Assembly: GCA_964036275.1 (NCBI GenBank)
Contig: OZ038434.1
Span: 38,029,279 to 38,093,278 of the forward strand
Direction: 5' to 3'
DNA from: Litoditis marina
Taxonomy: Eukaryota > Nematoda > Chromadorea > Rhabditida > Rhabditidae
DNA: 64,000 bases
Shown here piece after piece: positions 22,301-35,209 of this stretch. The notes beneath the pieces were generated by a model that was not told the origin of the DNA, did no database searches, and saw nothing but the letters and a program-made list of their open reading frames with translations. Every line of letters starts with the position of its first letter. Position 1 is the stretch's first letter. The position numbers were made by a program, and so were the translations under genes.

Positions 22301-24897
22301 TTTAACGTGTAAGAAACGATGTAGATCCATTTCAAGATACTTTGTGAAAAGGCTATGGTGGAACAATTTTCAGCCACGCCCACTCTTTTCCCGGCTATGT
22401 CCCCCCACTTCTTTCTGAGCAACTAGCGTACATTCAGTTCTGAACCAGTATTCGTAGTTCAAACCCCCATCATATTTTAGTCGTGATAGGAAAACTGTGC
22501 CAAGATCAAACTACACCTCAGAACGGCTTTTCCTACAATCTGTGCCAACTTTCTTGCCGAAAAATACCTAGACAATACCCAGCCATCGCAAGTCGCATAG
22601 AAAAGACGCAGATGTTCGCGGCCTCATTGACCTCCACACTATCTCGTTTTTGCGGCTGGCCTATCGTAAAAATGGTCGTCCATCGTTCTGTTTCTTACAG
22701 TTTGTTCCCCGATCCTGGAGAAGTGAATAAGTCAAAAGAGAATGCGCTTGAGAAACCGAAAGATCCGACAAGTCTTGTAGTTTCGTCCACAATTTCAAGT
22801 TCTTCTGAATCGTCGAACCAGTGGATTTTTACGGTGGCCTGGACATTTTTCGCCCTTTTCCTGATTTCGCTGGTTGTCATAGTTGTGCTCGCTGTATGCC
22901 TGTGCAAGAAGGTTTGTTTTATTTTCATTCTATTCATGTGCTCATGTTAGGATTGAGTTTTTGGGCTCGGGCAAAAATCGAGTCTCGACTTCGACCCATG
23001 TCAAAAAAATTGAGAGATAAAGAGAGATAGAGAGAGAGGAAAAGTCAGAATACAATGCAAAGAACGTATACTATTTGTCAGAAAGATGGAAATATGAATA
23101 AAAGGTCAAAGAACAAAAAGATGGTCGCAGACGATGAGAATAAATCAGTACAGTCCCCAATCGAAGACAAAAGTCCCCTGCCATCCCCTACTTCAGGTCG
23201 GTTTGTAAACATTTCGAATTTAGACATTTTTGTAGCTGCCACGACGAGAGAGTGTGCAGGTCGGAGAGACGCTGACTGTCTTAGCCTGTCTACGTTTCAT
23301 CGAAGTCCATACAATCTCGCATTTGTAGCTTGCCAATCGCAGAAAATTGGCGCCAATCGATCAATCCCACTGAGAGCTTGGCAGTGTGCCAATAAACTTC
23401 CAGGCTACTTTCCTTCAGATTGGAGTGTTTCTGTCAAATTATGTTAGATGTTCTTCACCTTCATTAGAACACGTGAAAAAAACGTTGGGAAGTTGGAATA
23501 GCTAATGTTTGCTCTGAGAAAAGGTCAACCTAAAAACTTTGCGCCATGGCAATAAGCCTCAGGGCGAATGAGAACACTAGTCATCAGAAGCTGAATAATC
23601 TGAAACTTTTATCTGTGTTCTCTCTACCGATAATAATCTATTGTTTCAGAGATGAAGACTGGCGGATCTTGTGATGAGGTGTGCTTTTAAGTTTACCGTC
23701 TTGAATAATGAGGTTTATGTTCCTATGGTCAACACCATTCCACCTGAGACTTTTACCGTATACCATTGCATTTTGTAACTATTTTAAATATTATAAAAAA
23801 ATCGGGCATGGAAACAGTTTATATCTTTGATGATAGTATATGTTAAAAAACTTTTTAAAGGTTTGTAATCTTACTGTGGGAGCCTCAGTAGGAATGAAAA
23901 AGACTGTTATAATAGTAAATGCTTCACAACACTGTACTTGTATTTTATAATAGTAAATGCTTCACAACACTGTATTTGAAATGTTTATTCAGCTTAATAA
24001 AAAGATACTTTCAGTCATGTACCGCCCGAGGAAACTATCGGCCGTTAGGTAAGTTTCAACCTTGTTTACTTACTCCAACGCTTCAATCTTGACCTCTCTG
24101 CTTTTAATATCCTTTCATCTCTCTTCTCTCTTTGTTTTTCTCTCTCTCTGTTTCTCCCGTTTTCTTTTTCTCTATATATATATATTCTCTCCCTCTTTTT
24201 TCTGTATGTCTAATTCTCTCTCTCTCTTTCCCTTTCTCCCTCTCTCCCAATGTCCACCACAATTACGAAACCCGTAGTAGATACGGCGCAGCGGAAAGTG
24301 CGCCCGGGCGGCGTTTTTCAAGTTTGTCTTCAGTCAGGATAATTCTGATTTGATAATCTGGTGGTGATGAGTTCGGGCGATGATTCCAAGTGAATTAGAC
24401 CGCGCGGCGACCGGGGACCGCAACTCTCTGGTTTAGCCAAAACTGAACCAGTTTTGCTGTAATTATATTTGATTAATAAAAATAAGGAGAAAGTTTGGAC
24501 TTTCATGGATTGCTACATATAAATCCTCTTTATAACATCTCAGAGTATTGGGGAAAAACAAGACTTTTCTTTAGAACACATAGACTGTACGATCCAGTGT
24601 AAACTATCAAAGTCTAAAGGCTATTCGGAAACTTCAATATACCAAAAGTTGCCTAAAAGTTTCAACATAAGCTATACTGAAAAAGGGTGCAAACGGGTGA
24701 GAGAGGAACTAGGTGTAACTTTAAACTTTACCCAAAATTAACTTTATGTGTAATTTTCATTACTCTCAGTTTATTCATTTATTTTGTATTGAGTGTATTC
24801 TAGTTAACTTTATTTTATTTAGCCTATTTCTGTGAATTCAATTACAGGGAAGCACGATCACGTCAATTTGAACTCTAGTGGTCCAGAAGTTCCATGA
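19310..24897 (+). CDS. TM-A: single-pass membrane protein with Cys ectodomain
   Basis: Twelve exons join in phase: 19310-19328, 19844-19974, 20485-20592, 20865-20951, 21376-21458, 21700-21764, 21992-22061, 22701-22911, 23082-23196, 23650-23678, 24015-24048, 24848-24897. They encode 333 residues. Exon 1 plus the start of exon 2 make a signal peptide (MKLFAVAVCLFYLLV..). The ectodomain has scattered cysteines and the block VCLCTWSGCND. A Ser/Lys-rich stalk follows. The membrane span (WTFFALFLISLVVIVVLAV) ends in CLCKK. The basic/acidic tail ends with TGGSCDE, GNYRPLG and HDHVNLNSS. Exon phases and tail blocks match TM-C; exons and introns match TM-B closely. CxC..GCN loosely recalls three-finger domains, but no family is recognised. 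It is probably a plasma-membrane receptor or adhesion protein, by layout only. Confidence 0.85.
20035..20220. repeat. Foldback repeat M1 copy (shared with TM-B intron)
   Basis: Contains gaggcgggaggcaggctaaa and the inverted gagag-type arms. The same insertion is present at 30232-30420, so it predates the TM-A/TM-B duplication. Confidence 0.7.
22570..22695. repeat. Foldback repeat M1 copy in TM-A intron 7
   Basis: Words ggcctcattgacctccacac and ggctggcctatcg match other M1 copies. The copy sits immediately before the acceptor of the transmembrane exon. Confidence 0.55.
23235..23400. repeat. Foldback repeat M1 copy in TM-A intron 9
   Basis: Contains cgagagagtgtgcaggtcgg and the gattggcgccaatcgatc junction. 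Confidence 0.6.
24110..24250. repeat. CT-rich microsatellite in TM-A intron 11
   Basis: Irregular (CT)n and TTTCTC runs with an internal (TA)n stretch near 24174. Open frames across it are low-complexity artefacts. Confidence 0.7.
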
Positions 24898-25714
24898 GAA
24901 AAAACGACACAACAATATGTACAGCCTTATTCCAGATTTATATTTGCATGAAATAAACGAAGAAACTCATACTTATCAAATATTCCATTCACAAACCATA
25001 AAGAGTACAAGAAAACACAAAACACAAAAACAGTGGGTAATCGCTTTGTTTATAAATGCGGTGGCAACGATCTTTCTGCTGTGTTTGAAGTTTGTTTTTG
25101 GCATTCAAGAATTGGGGAAGCTTTATTACAGACCAAACTACAGATTAACGTACAGATAGAGAACACAACACTAATGAAGACCTAGTGCTTATTGTTACAT
25201 TAGATTTACATTACATCGGTTTTGTCTTGTTTCATCAGCTACTCAAAATTCTGTACATTCGCTAAAACAAATTTTCAGTTTTCGTCTGAATCTTCTTCAA
25301 TCGACTCCTGACTTTCCATCGAATTTGATTTTGCTGCCAACTCTGCGGGACGAGGCATTGTTTGCACATCTTTCTGTAGAAGATTTTACGGATCAAAAAA
25401 AATGAACTTGATTATAAATACATTTGTATAACGAGAACTTCATATACATTTCTCGGTGAACATTTCGCGTATATTATTCACTAAATTGTGCTCTTTTGGT
25501 TAGCTGATATCGTATCACTGGTAGTAATAATCATATCAGTCCAGTATTGAGTATTTCAAAACATGAAATTCTGTCTCCCTCCAACTGAAATAGCAGAACC
25601 GCACACATCTAGAGTCTCCATAGGGACAGAAACGGGCTGAATTAGTTGAGTGATGCAGAACGAGCGGTCGTGGATTACTTGCCAACAACAATAAATAGTG
25701 TGCGCTCGTCAAGT

Positions 25715-25758
25715 CCCGCCCAAGCCCCGCCCAAGTCCCGCCCAAGCCCCGCCCCCCT
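25715..25758. repeat. Short CCCCGCCCAAG tandem repeat
   Basis: Four near-identical units of about 11 bp (cccgcccaagc). The AR-1 counterpart is at 36040-36065, where it runs into a C-only tract. Confidence 0.6.
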
Positions 25759-28700
25759 CGTGCTAGTTCTGATTTCGTATTAGACTATAGCATTGTATTG
25801 TTCATGGATTAATCACTGAACTCATCAGTCAGTTATTTTATTCAACCAGCCGTTTCTGTTGAGAGACACTGATGTCTAATTTTGAATCAGTTAATCTGAA
25901 GTTCAGTGAGAATTAGAGAATTGTGTAAATATATACTAGTTTCTAGGAAATGAAAGCAGCGTATTGGTAAAAAACGCCAATCCAACCACCTTACACCGTG
26001 ATCAAACTACGAATTCAGTGGAACACAATCAATTGAACGTACCACCGGTGTCAAGGTATCTTCCAGTTCTTCACTTTCAGAAGAATCGTGCGCCCCGAGA
26101 TACCGTTTGCCTCCCATTCTCTCCTGGGGTCTGGGCCAAACACCTTCAGATGAATCATCTGGAAGAGAAAAAAAAGGTGAAATGTGTACATTTCAATGAA
26201 AAAAATCTTTTTGTGTTATACACAACTACACAGCTAGTTTGTTCAATTATTAGATGTTATGCTCACTTTCGTTGCTTTCCATTGAGTTCGAGTGAATTGA
26301 AATGAGTGGTGCCACTTTCACAGTTCTCTCATTTGATTCATCTGGATCACTATCCTCCAAAGACCCGAGGGTTCGATTCCGGTCCGCGGCACAATCTGTA
26401 ATAAAACTAGAGTATTGTTTTGTTTTTTTATATTACAATATTTCAAATTCATACGTCTAGTTTCAGTTTTAAGAACCCTTTTAAGTGTACCTACCTCCGT
26501 CATTTTCTGTTGAATCCGCTGAGTAAATTGAAACAAGTTGTGCCACTTTCACAGCCTTCTCATCCGTTTCATCTTCAGAACTATTCTCCGAAAACCCGAG
26601 ATTTCGATTGCCGTCCGCGGTAGAATCTGAACAAAAAAACATAAATGTGGTCGTAACATGTGAATACAGACGGAAAACAGGGGATTCGTGAATAAAACTA
26701 CGGTTTTTTTCAGGTTTTTAAACTCAGTTAAGCGTTGCTATGAAGGGTTCACCAGACCAAACTACAAGTTCAGTTCGGTAAAACATTATCAATCATGCTC
26801 ACCTTCGCTACTTTTTGTTGAGTCTACCGAGTGAATTGGAACAAGTGGTGCTACTTATATAGTTTTCTCATCCGATACATCTCCAGAACTATCCTTCGAA
26901 GATTTGAGAGTTGGACTCCTGTTTAAGTCAAAATCTGAAGAAGAAAAAACCTAAATGTGGTCCAATGAACAGGGATGAGAAACGACGAAAAAGTGAAGAG
27001 AACTACTGTTTTTTTTTCAGGTTTTCCAACTCAGGCTGTAAACGTTGCTATATAGGTACGCAAGACGATTCTATTATTCTAGTTCGGTCAAAATTTATCA
27101 ATCACCTTCGTTACTTACAGTTGAGTCCAGCGAGTAAATTGGAACAAGTGGTGCCACCTTTACATGTGCCACCGTTTTTGGTGCCACCGTTTTCTCCACC
27201 GATTCATCTGTAGAACTATCCTCCGACGACTCGAGGGTTCGATTCCTGTCAGAGGCAGAATCTGGACTAAAAAATATATAAGTAGTTTGTCAGTTTCTCC
27301 CTATCTACATGTTCCACGTTCATACGTGAAACATACAAACATCGATAAAATATGCGGTCCAATAGACAAAACCACAGTGTTTGTACATTCAACATTCAGT
27401 ACATTAAGTACATTCAATTGGCAAAATTACTGTGCGAGTCTCAGGAGCAAACTACTATTCGAGTTAGGTCAAATCTCATCAATCATGCTCTCCGTCGCTA
27501 CTTTCTGTTGACTTCGCCGAGTAAATTGGAACAAGTGCACTTTCACAGTTTTCTTATCAGTTTCAATCTCAGATCTTTCCTCCGAAGACCCGAGGGTTCG
27601 ATTCCCGTTCGAGGTTGTATCTGAAAAAAACTATGATTGTGGTCGAAACATTCGAATACGAATGTGAAACGAGGGTAAAGTGAAAAGAACTACCGTTTTT
27701 GTAGTTTGGTCCCGTACTGTGGAGGTGTTTCAAATCTAATGTCCATTCTAGTTTGATCGAATGTTATAATGCATGCTCACCGTTGTTAACTTTCACTGGT
27801 TTTTCAGTTTTCTCAAGCGACTTATCCTCCAAACTTTCCTCCGATGACTCGAAGGTTGGATTCCCGTCCGACGTTATATCTGGAGAAAAAAAACATAAAT
27901 GTGGTCCAAACATGTGAACACGAATGAAAAAAGAGGTCAAGATAGAAGAACTCAAGTTCAGTCAAATCTGGCTAAATATGCTCACCTTCGTTACTTTCTA
28001 TTGAGTCCGCCGAGTAACTTGGAACAAGTGGTGCCACTTTCACAGATTTCTCATCCGATTCATTTTCAGAACTGTCCTCCGACGACCCGAGGGTTCGATT
28101 CCCGTTCGGGGCAACGGCTGAAAAAATAATGATGAAGGGGAGGGGACTGAATTGAATGCCGATATTACACAAGGCACGGGAGTTACAGAGAACCACACTT
28201 ACTCAATTTTCATTCATTCCAAATCATCCTCTACGTCTCTGACCATGAGTAAAAATTGGTAAATAGTTCCGAATTGTACATTTTAGGAAGGGAAAGACAT
28301 ATATTTATTTCTCTCAGTTTTGTCTTTTATTTGACAATTTCAGGCCCCTTTAATGTGTTTAATGTGGTTGAGAGTCTTGTGAATTCGGTAAGAAAGAAGT
28401 ACTGGTTAAGTCCTCAGAACTGTCCTCCGATGACCCAAAAGTTCGATTACTGCCTGAGACGGAGTTCAAAACGACTTCTTCTCGAGATTCTGGCGATTCG
28501 ATTGGGGCTCATTTGGTCTGTAACTTAATGAAATTTACGTGAACAAATCAGATGAGTCGAAGTTTTCTATACTAGAGGAAGATTGAATAGTCACGTGAGG
28601 TTTGCATTCTAATGAGGAATCGTGCACTTTGTCATTCCACGTTTTTGCTGTATTCAACATGATTGACTTGCCTGGACAATTGACAACAGTATAATGCTAG

Positions 28701-28959
28701 TTTGAATATTCTAATCCTGAATGGAGTTTATGGTAGTAAAAATTCAAAAGTGGTTCATAGTTTTCGCCAATACCACCGAGAATCTGGCAGTTTTTCCAAT
28801 CATTAGAAGTTTCTGTCAGCGGTTCTTCCGTTTTTCAATACCTTCAGTAAGTAGTATAATTTCTCGCAGCAACTGTGTTCACATTAAGGAATAGTCGTCC
28901 GAGATTTTCGGCATAATGCCAGCAAGTCTTAGTGCGAACCTCAGACGATTGGCGTCAAT

Positions 28960-29115
28960 TTTCTGCGATTAGCAATTTACAATAGCGAGAGAGCACGCAG
29001 GTCAATGAGGCGGCAGGCAATCTAAGACATCGGCGTCTCTCTGACCTGCACACTCTCGCGTCCAGGTCGCAACAAAAGTGGCTTGCTATTTGGCAAGGCA
29101 GTGTCTGAGACGGAA
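28960..29115. repeat. Foldback repeat M1 copy in AR-2 intron 1
   Basis: Well preserved: cgagagagcacgcaggtcaa and its partner gacctgcacactctcgcg lie in inverse orientation. Confidence 0.65.
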
Positions 29116-29261
29116 ACGAAATATGGCAAGAAATAGACTTTGAGCGAAACCGCGAAAAGGTAGAGGAAATGGAAGATTCAATTGAAAGTTCACCTGTGAT
29201 AGAAGCAAGACAAGTATGGTTAGTTGTAGAAAACTCATGTTAGTTTGACGAAACAATAGTT

Positions 29262-29322
29262 GATATCCGCGTGTTTTATACGTGAGAAGGGTTAATACCC
29301 CAAATCCGTGCAAAAAAGTAGA
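29262..29322 (-). promoter_or_regulatory. AR-2 core promoter block with TATA box
   Basis: On the minus strand, TATAAAAC at 29273-29280 lies about 35 bp upstream of the ATG at 29238. About 60 bp around it, including the near-palindrome ggggtattaaccc, is almost identical to 42123-42182 upstream of AR-1. Confidence 0.65.
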
Positions 29323-29753
29323 GGAATCATGTTTCCAAATAGGCAAAATATGATGTGAGGTCGAAAACATGACCGAATTGAAGCATATGACTGGCAAAAA
29401 ATCGCATTTTCATTTTCATCCATTTTCATATTCTCAACAAAAAGAGAAACTTTTAGCGATCCATCACAACTTTTTCCACGGCAAATAAGGAAAGTTTGAG
29501 ACACCTTGAAACCTAGGACTGAGAAACAGGAAAATTCTGCAGTTTCTACCATGATGGATAAATAACAGGTCCGAGGAAAAACGCGCCGAAATTTATGAAA
29601 ACGGGAAAAGTTTTCAAGAAAGTGGGAAATTTCGTGAAAAGAAAAGAACTTTTTCGGCGGAAACGTGAATGAAATGGGTACTTTGTGCGCTCCTCGTCTT
29701 CATTTCAAGTAGAGTCCACCGCACAGTTTGTTGGTCTGCACCAAAAGGTGGCT
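29323..29753. other. Divergent intergenic region AR-2 / TM-B
   Basis: The segment about 29555-29700 resembles about 42715-42850 upstream of TM-C (shared cggaaacgtgaatgaaatg), so the AR/TM divergent spacer is itself a duplicated unit. No exon is supported. Confidence 0.55.
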
Positions 29754-32700
29754 ATGGAGCTGTTTGCCGTGTGTATGTTATTTTTCACCTGACATCCGTT
29801 TTTGTGATGTTTGTATTCTTACAATATGTATTTTTTTATAATTTACATCTATGTATTTTCTTCTTTTCTAGTTCACAATGTCGATTAATACACTTTACTT
29901 CGAAGATAATCAATACTATGTTTTTCATGAGTAGTGTATAATATTCCTAGTTCATTCATTCGTTTACATAACAACTTTGTCTATTTAACATAATTTCAAT
30001 AACCTCTTTCTGTTTGTTTGAATGTATTTTACAGTATTCTCACTCTATCTACTGGTGGTGACACTTTCTGCGAAAAAATGTAGAAAGGACGAAGTTTTCA
30101 TGAATGGAAAATCCCCGTCAGAGATGAAGGTCAAATCGGGACCGGGACGGGGAAAGCTGAAGGTATAGCCTCTATTTCCTCAACGAAGACATAAAATAAC
30201 GGTGTCAGTCGATTGAACACTCACAACGGTTGACGCTAATTTCCTGCTATTGGCAGAGTACAAACGCAAGATAGAACGCAGGCAAATGAGGCGGGAGGCA
30301 GGCTAAACAGTATGCGTCTCTTTGACCTACTCACTCTCTCGTCGAGGTTGATACAAAAATGCTGGCTAATTGACTGGGAATCGTCTAAGAATGCATGTGA
30401 ACGAGCATTGATTAATTTTCGAAATCCTCCCAGTAGCCGCATTGAAAATCCTCTCAATAATTGATATACACATGTATTCCAGAAAACGGTGAAGCTATAC
30501 TTCCTCCTTCCCTACCTTTTTGGCAGTGAAAAGTTATCATTTCCGGTATATACGTACACATTTGCATTACTGCGGTGAGAGAATCATATTTTCGTGACAA
30601 ACTAAAAGCAAGTAGAAAAATACGTGAAGTTTTTCAGTTGATAAAAAAATATTGACGATTTTCATTTTCAGGAAGTTGGGAAAGATAGTATGTGCGGCTA
30701 CTCAATAACATATGACGACACATTGACCTGCAAGAACATGAACATAACTTATGTGGAATACCCGCCAACACCAACGACGGTCAGTGTTGCAATAAAAACG
30801 ATACGGTGTAACTGACTTTTTGCTGTGTTCTACTGTGTCACTTAACGACTTCGAACCGGAATCACTAATTTGCTTCTAGGCTAAGCAGGTCTCATTTTTC
30901 GTGGGTCTCTCCTCTCTCGCCGTGTATTTCTGTGAAGTTTGATCCCATTTCTTTCCGGCTGGACGGAGTTTCTCAATCGTAATCAGAATACAACGAAAAA
31001 CTAACATACATAGGGCATCTTGTTCTTGTTCTTGCTATTCAGATTCGTCTGCGTTTAGAAAGATACCGTGTGCTCAGTGGGAAAGAACAAAACTGTTTGT
31101 CTTTGTACTTGGAGTGGCTGTAATGATATCGACAACATGCTGAATGTTGGTTTTTCTCGGTTTCGGCCAGGTGGCTGTCAATTTTCGTATGTTCGATACC
31201 CCAAGCTGCTGTTATTTTGAAAGCACAGAATCATTGCCCAAAATATTCGAATAGTTGCCAAGTCATAAGCTCCGCCCTCATTTTCATACAGTAAGCGGAG
31301 TCCAGCTCGCAACTACTCGGAACTCAGACCATCTCGGAACGCGCTCTGTTAATTACAAATTCGCGTTTGCTTGAAACTGTATTGCCACGAATCTAGAGAC
31401 AGAATCTAGAGAATCTAGATTGCCCCGAAGAGACGTCAGACGACGAGAGGGAGAATCAATATATATGACAGCGACGCTGTATAAACAGATTTTAACTGTT
31501 TTGCAACGACGCTTGTTCTGAGTAAATAGAGTCAATTCTACACGCACGTAAAACATGTTAAACACAGCACAATCCACAAACGTGCAATGACAAAGTGAAC
31601 GACTTGTCATTAGAGTGCTAACTTTACGTGACTATCCAATTCACTTCGAGTATAGACTATCTTAAATAGCGAACCTCCTATTTCATTTTACGATGGATTC
31701 AACCATGCTGAGCTCATAAGTAAAATTCTAGAGAAATTTGCTTAATTGTTTTTCTAAATGGACACAGGTACAGTGGGTTTTTTTTGGAGAACTTTTAGAT
31801 TACTCCTCTCAGAGCGCCCTATTTCATGAATTTGTTGGAAAAACCAAGAACAAAACGGTGTTTGCGGGGGATGACAAAAATATAGAAGTACATAAGTGAG
31901 TTTCTTCAGAGTGTTTCCAACTAAAGTTGAACGGAAACTTTTTTGTGTAATATGACCGTCGGAAACAGCTTTCCAATCAAAAGCCATTCTATTTCGAAAA
32001 CAGGCACTATTTCAAAGATTATCTGTCTACAGAAAACAGCTGTGTATAGTAACTCAGTAACCTTTCGCAAATTGAAGACAACGTATTTTTGGGAAGATGA
32101 AGTTATGTGGGAATACAAAACTATTTTCAGTGATATGGGAGACCGTTTGAAGGTTGTCAAGTGTTTATTCCTCAGTGTCAGCCAGAGTCCATTGGGTAGG
32201 TTCAATTCCAGAGAACTATAGGGTTCGATCTTTTCGAAAGAAGTCTACACGGCACATGTTCTCGCCATTCCCACTGAGACTTTGGCAGCGTGCCATCGAA
32301 ACTTTGAATGCATAAAAGGCGTTGAAATAACAGGTTCTATGATTAGAATTTATACCCACAGAGGTTGGCTGCCGATCAGTCAATATTTTGGTGTTTCGGA
32401 AAAGGCTCGAGCATGGTGAAACACCTCCTGTAAATCTTGTTGGCACGTTGATGAGGTCTCAGTGGGAATGGTTGAAACTATATATATTCTCCTATCCGAC
32501 TGTGCTTGTAGTTTCAACCCTTCCGATCGAAGTTCGTGAAGTATGACGCATTTCGAAAACAACTAAGAACTAAGGCTGTAAGAACTAAGATATGGTCACG
32601 CCCTATAGGTTACAGGAACAAAAAATTGCTATGTTTGAAGAGCTTATTAATTAAAAAGTACAAGAATTGAGTGAGTTTGAAAATAGATCGTTTCCTGGTG

Positions 32701-35209
32701 ATTTTTTAGAAGGTCAACGAAGATTACAGAACAAAGTGCAAATTAATACAATACTTCGTTGAATGTTTCCAGAAGTTGAAATATACGACGTTGTGCAGGG
32801 CAAAATGGACAAATGGAACGAGTTCAAGACGAAGAACAAAGAGTAAGTTCATGTGCACAAAAATTTTGTTTCACCCTATTTCCGATCAGAATTGGACGTT
32901 TTTAGCGCGAAATGGCTAACAACAAAAGAAATGTCAGTATGGGTTTGACCCACATAGAAGCGGATGTACATTTAGGATTTAGGTCTTAACCACTGAACTT
33001 TGTTCGGTTTTTTTCCCAGATGAGGCCTGTAAGGTATATGTTCTTCTGACCTGCGGTGTTCGTACTTTGATATCCGCCGTTTTGCGGTCGAATGTCGTGG
33101 GTGTGTAACTGTCTGCACGGCCCCAAATGGTCGTCTCACTAATTGCTCCGTGCAGACAGTTACAGTTTGTGGTAGTCGCCGTGCAGACAGTTACACCAGC
33201 CTGAACACGAAGTGTAACTGTCTGCACGGAGCGTGCACACAGTTATACGAATGTAACATATTATAGTTACATGTACACCAAGCAGTAGATGGACGCGATT
33301 CAATTTAATAATTTTCATCTGTCGTTCCTAGGCGGATAGTTTCGAGTATTGTCGAGTATTTTGTTTACAGGGGAATGACAATTTAAAATACTTAGTTCAA
33401 AGCGGAAAGTAATCTCAAAATTTATACCGGTTCGATTGTTATAGTTGCAATGGAGAAAGGCGCATTCAAATTTCAACCTATGTTCCTATATGAAAAACGT
33501 TGTTTCTACAATCTGTTCCATAATGCATAATAATGCACCGTACAACTTTGAAACCTCTGAGAAGGTTTGAAACATGTCGGAGTTCACGTTTAGTAAAATA
33601 TTGTTACCTGATTATTCACTATTATTACTACACTTGCGAAAACATTGAAAACAAGAAAACAACATTCGAAAACCATATAGTATCATGTACACTATATAGA
33701 TAAATCTTTTCCGTTCCATTATTTCACGAACATTTTCTAAGAGCTTTCTACAGAAGATTGGAACTAAAGAGGGTTTTGTAGAGTGGGATTGTTTTTTTTG
33801 AGACCCTCAATGATTCAAGTTATTGAAAGTGAAGAGTGAAGTATCCAGCGTACCATTCAGTAACTATATTTTTGTTGTTGCTTGTATCGCAACTAAATAT
33901 GGTGACCATTGAGCGAACTCTGATTAAGCTCAACCAGGTTCTAGGCGCAATGGCAATTCTAGAGACTTTTTGTTCCAGAAATGTGATTTTAACCTGTGAA
34001 ATGAACTGTAGTTATAACACTTCGCTCGAAGAAAGTAGGGGAAAGTGTAAATCTGAGATTTTCCAGCTGTAAAAACGACCACCGATAGTTCAGCGTAAAC
34101 TCAGAAGTAGTTATTTGTTCTTATATTTATGGTTTCACAATGAATAGTTCATATCAGATGCTGAACAAATGTGTTCGAGTGTTACCTTCTGAAAAGAAGT
34201 TGGTGCGCGATCACTTTTTATTATCGAAGCATACTATTTATGCGGCGGTTCTATGTGTAACTGTCTGCACGCTGTTCAGGCTCGATGTAACTGTCTGCAC
34301 GGTTTGCCAATTAAATGTGGTTGTCTCCGTGCAGACAGGCCTTCTCCCGAATGTCGTGACTTAGCGGGCGGATCACGATCAAACCACAGCGATGGTTTAG
34401 TCATTTTCCATAGTCGTGTTGGAAAAACTGCGCCAAGATCAAAGTACAGCTCAGAATGGCTTTCATAACCGTTTGTTCGAACTGCAGAAAAAAATATCGT
34501 TCTTACAGTTTGTTCCCCGATCCTGAAGAAGTAAAAAAGTCAAAAGAGAGTGCGCTTGAGGAAGATAAGACAAGCCTAGTAGTTTCGTCTACAATTCCAA
34601 ATAGTTCTGCGACAAACCAATGGATTTTCCCGGTGGCCTGGACGTTTTTCGCACTTTTCCTGATTTCGCTGGTTGTCATAGTTGTACTTGCTGTATGTCT
34701 ATGCGGAAAGGTATGTTTATATTCATATTAATTTTTAGTGTTGTCAATCGAGTTCAATTTGAGTTTTTGAGTTTGGACGAAAATCGAGTTTTCGAGTTTC
34801 GAGTTCGACCCGTCACGATAATGTTCGATTGAGATAGAGGGATAGAAAGAGTGAGAGAGAGAAAAAACGAGAGAGAGAAAGGGAGTCAAAATTTCAGGGT
34901 AAATTACCGAAATATTCCAAAATTCCTTTTTTCCAATTCTTTCCAAACCTTCAATATACCAGAAACTGCCCCCAAGTTTTAACATATACTGTAGAAGGTT
35001 GCAAACAGATAAGTGAGACTAGATTTTGGTCTTCAAATTACAACGGTACGGTGTAACTTCAAACTTGACCAAAAATTAACTTCATAAGTAATTTACATTA
35101 CTCTCAGTTTACTCATTCATTTTGTATTGAATGTATTCTAGTTAACTTTATTCTATTCAGCCTATTTCTGTAAATTCAATTACAGGGAAGCACGATCACG
35201 TCAATTTGA
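29754..35209 (+). CDS. TM-B: paralogue of TM-A with a lost cytoplasmic tail
   Basis: Exons in phase: 29754-29772, 30035-30162, 30672-30779, 31059-31145, 31813-31895, 32131-32195, 32773-32842, 34509-34710. They encode a signal peptide (MELFAVLFSLYLLVV..), the same cysteine ectodomain as TM-A, the stalk and the membrane span WTFFALFLISLVVIVVLAV. Counterparts of TM-A exons 9-11 are absent between 34710 and 35186. Splicing exon 8 straight to the old last exon (from 35186) changes its frame and gives only GSTITSI before a TGA at 35207-35209, total 261 residues. The original tail frame in that exon is still intact but out of phase. The product would keep the outside and the membrane anchor but lose the TGG / RPLG / HDHV tail. 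An unseen replacement exon in 34711-35185 would change this conclusion. Confidence 0.75.
30232..30420. repeat. Foldback repeat M1 copy in TM-B intron 2
   Basis: Orthologous insertion to 20035-20220. Differs from it at only a few positions. Confidence 0.7.
31525..31670. repeat. Dispersed repeat M3
   Basis: Shares acatgttaaacacagc, cgtgcaatgacaaagtg and ttagagtgctaactttacgtg with 51120-51245 and 60150-60270. Partial copies lie near 28590-28680 and 41180-41260. TM-A lacks it at the equivalent place. Confidence 0.65.
33100..34350. repeat. Two clusters of an 18-bp inverted motif in TM-B intron 7
   Basis: The word gtgtaactgtctgcacgg and its complement occur four to five times in 33100-33245 and three times in 34252-34345, in both orientations. 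The phrase cgaatgtcgtg flanks both clusters (about 33089 and 34347). The two clusters may be the subterminal ends of one element of about 1.25 kb. No transposase frame is visible. Confidence 0.6.
34735..34875. repeat. Degenerate CTCGA repeat and GA microsatellite
   Basis: Starts tgttgtcaatcgagttcaa and passes into gagagagagaaa. It sits where TM-A exons 9-11 would be, next to the inferred deletion breakpoint in TM-B. Confidence 0.5.

Larger units (their letters stand above)
25275..29238 (-). pseudogene. AR-2: decayed paralogue of the acidic repeat gene AR-1
   Basis: Exons recognisable by homology, in gene order: 29194-29238 (MSFLQLTILVLLLSQ, signal peptide), 28403-28517, 27986-28117, 27781-27879, about 27494-27620, 27106-27261, 26803-26934, 26495-26626, 26267-26395, 26043-26158, 25275-25373 (stop). 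Lesions relative to AR-1: a TGA at 28509-28511 replaces the cysteine codon three codons into exon 2. The exon near 27494-27620 has lost 4 nt near 27538 and its GT donor became GA. A TAA lies at 26855-26857. The exon equivalent to AR-1 36136-36207 is deleted. Other exons remain open with phase 1-1 ends. Skipping exon 2 would break the frame, because exon 1 ends in phase 0. It is probably inactive unless another first exon or splicing pattern rescues it. Confidence 0.75.

Noticed and set aside
29669..29941. Open frame with a signal-like start (MKWVLCALLVFISS) overlapping TM-B exon 1
   Set aside because: It is in a different frame from the conserved TM family exon at 29754-29772, and TM-A has no equivalent.
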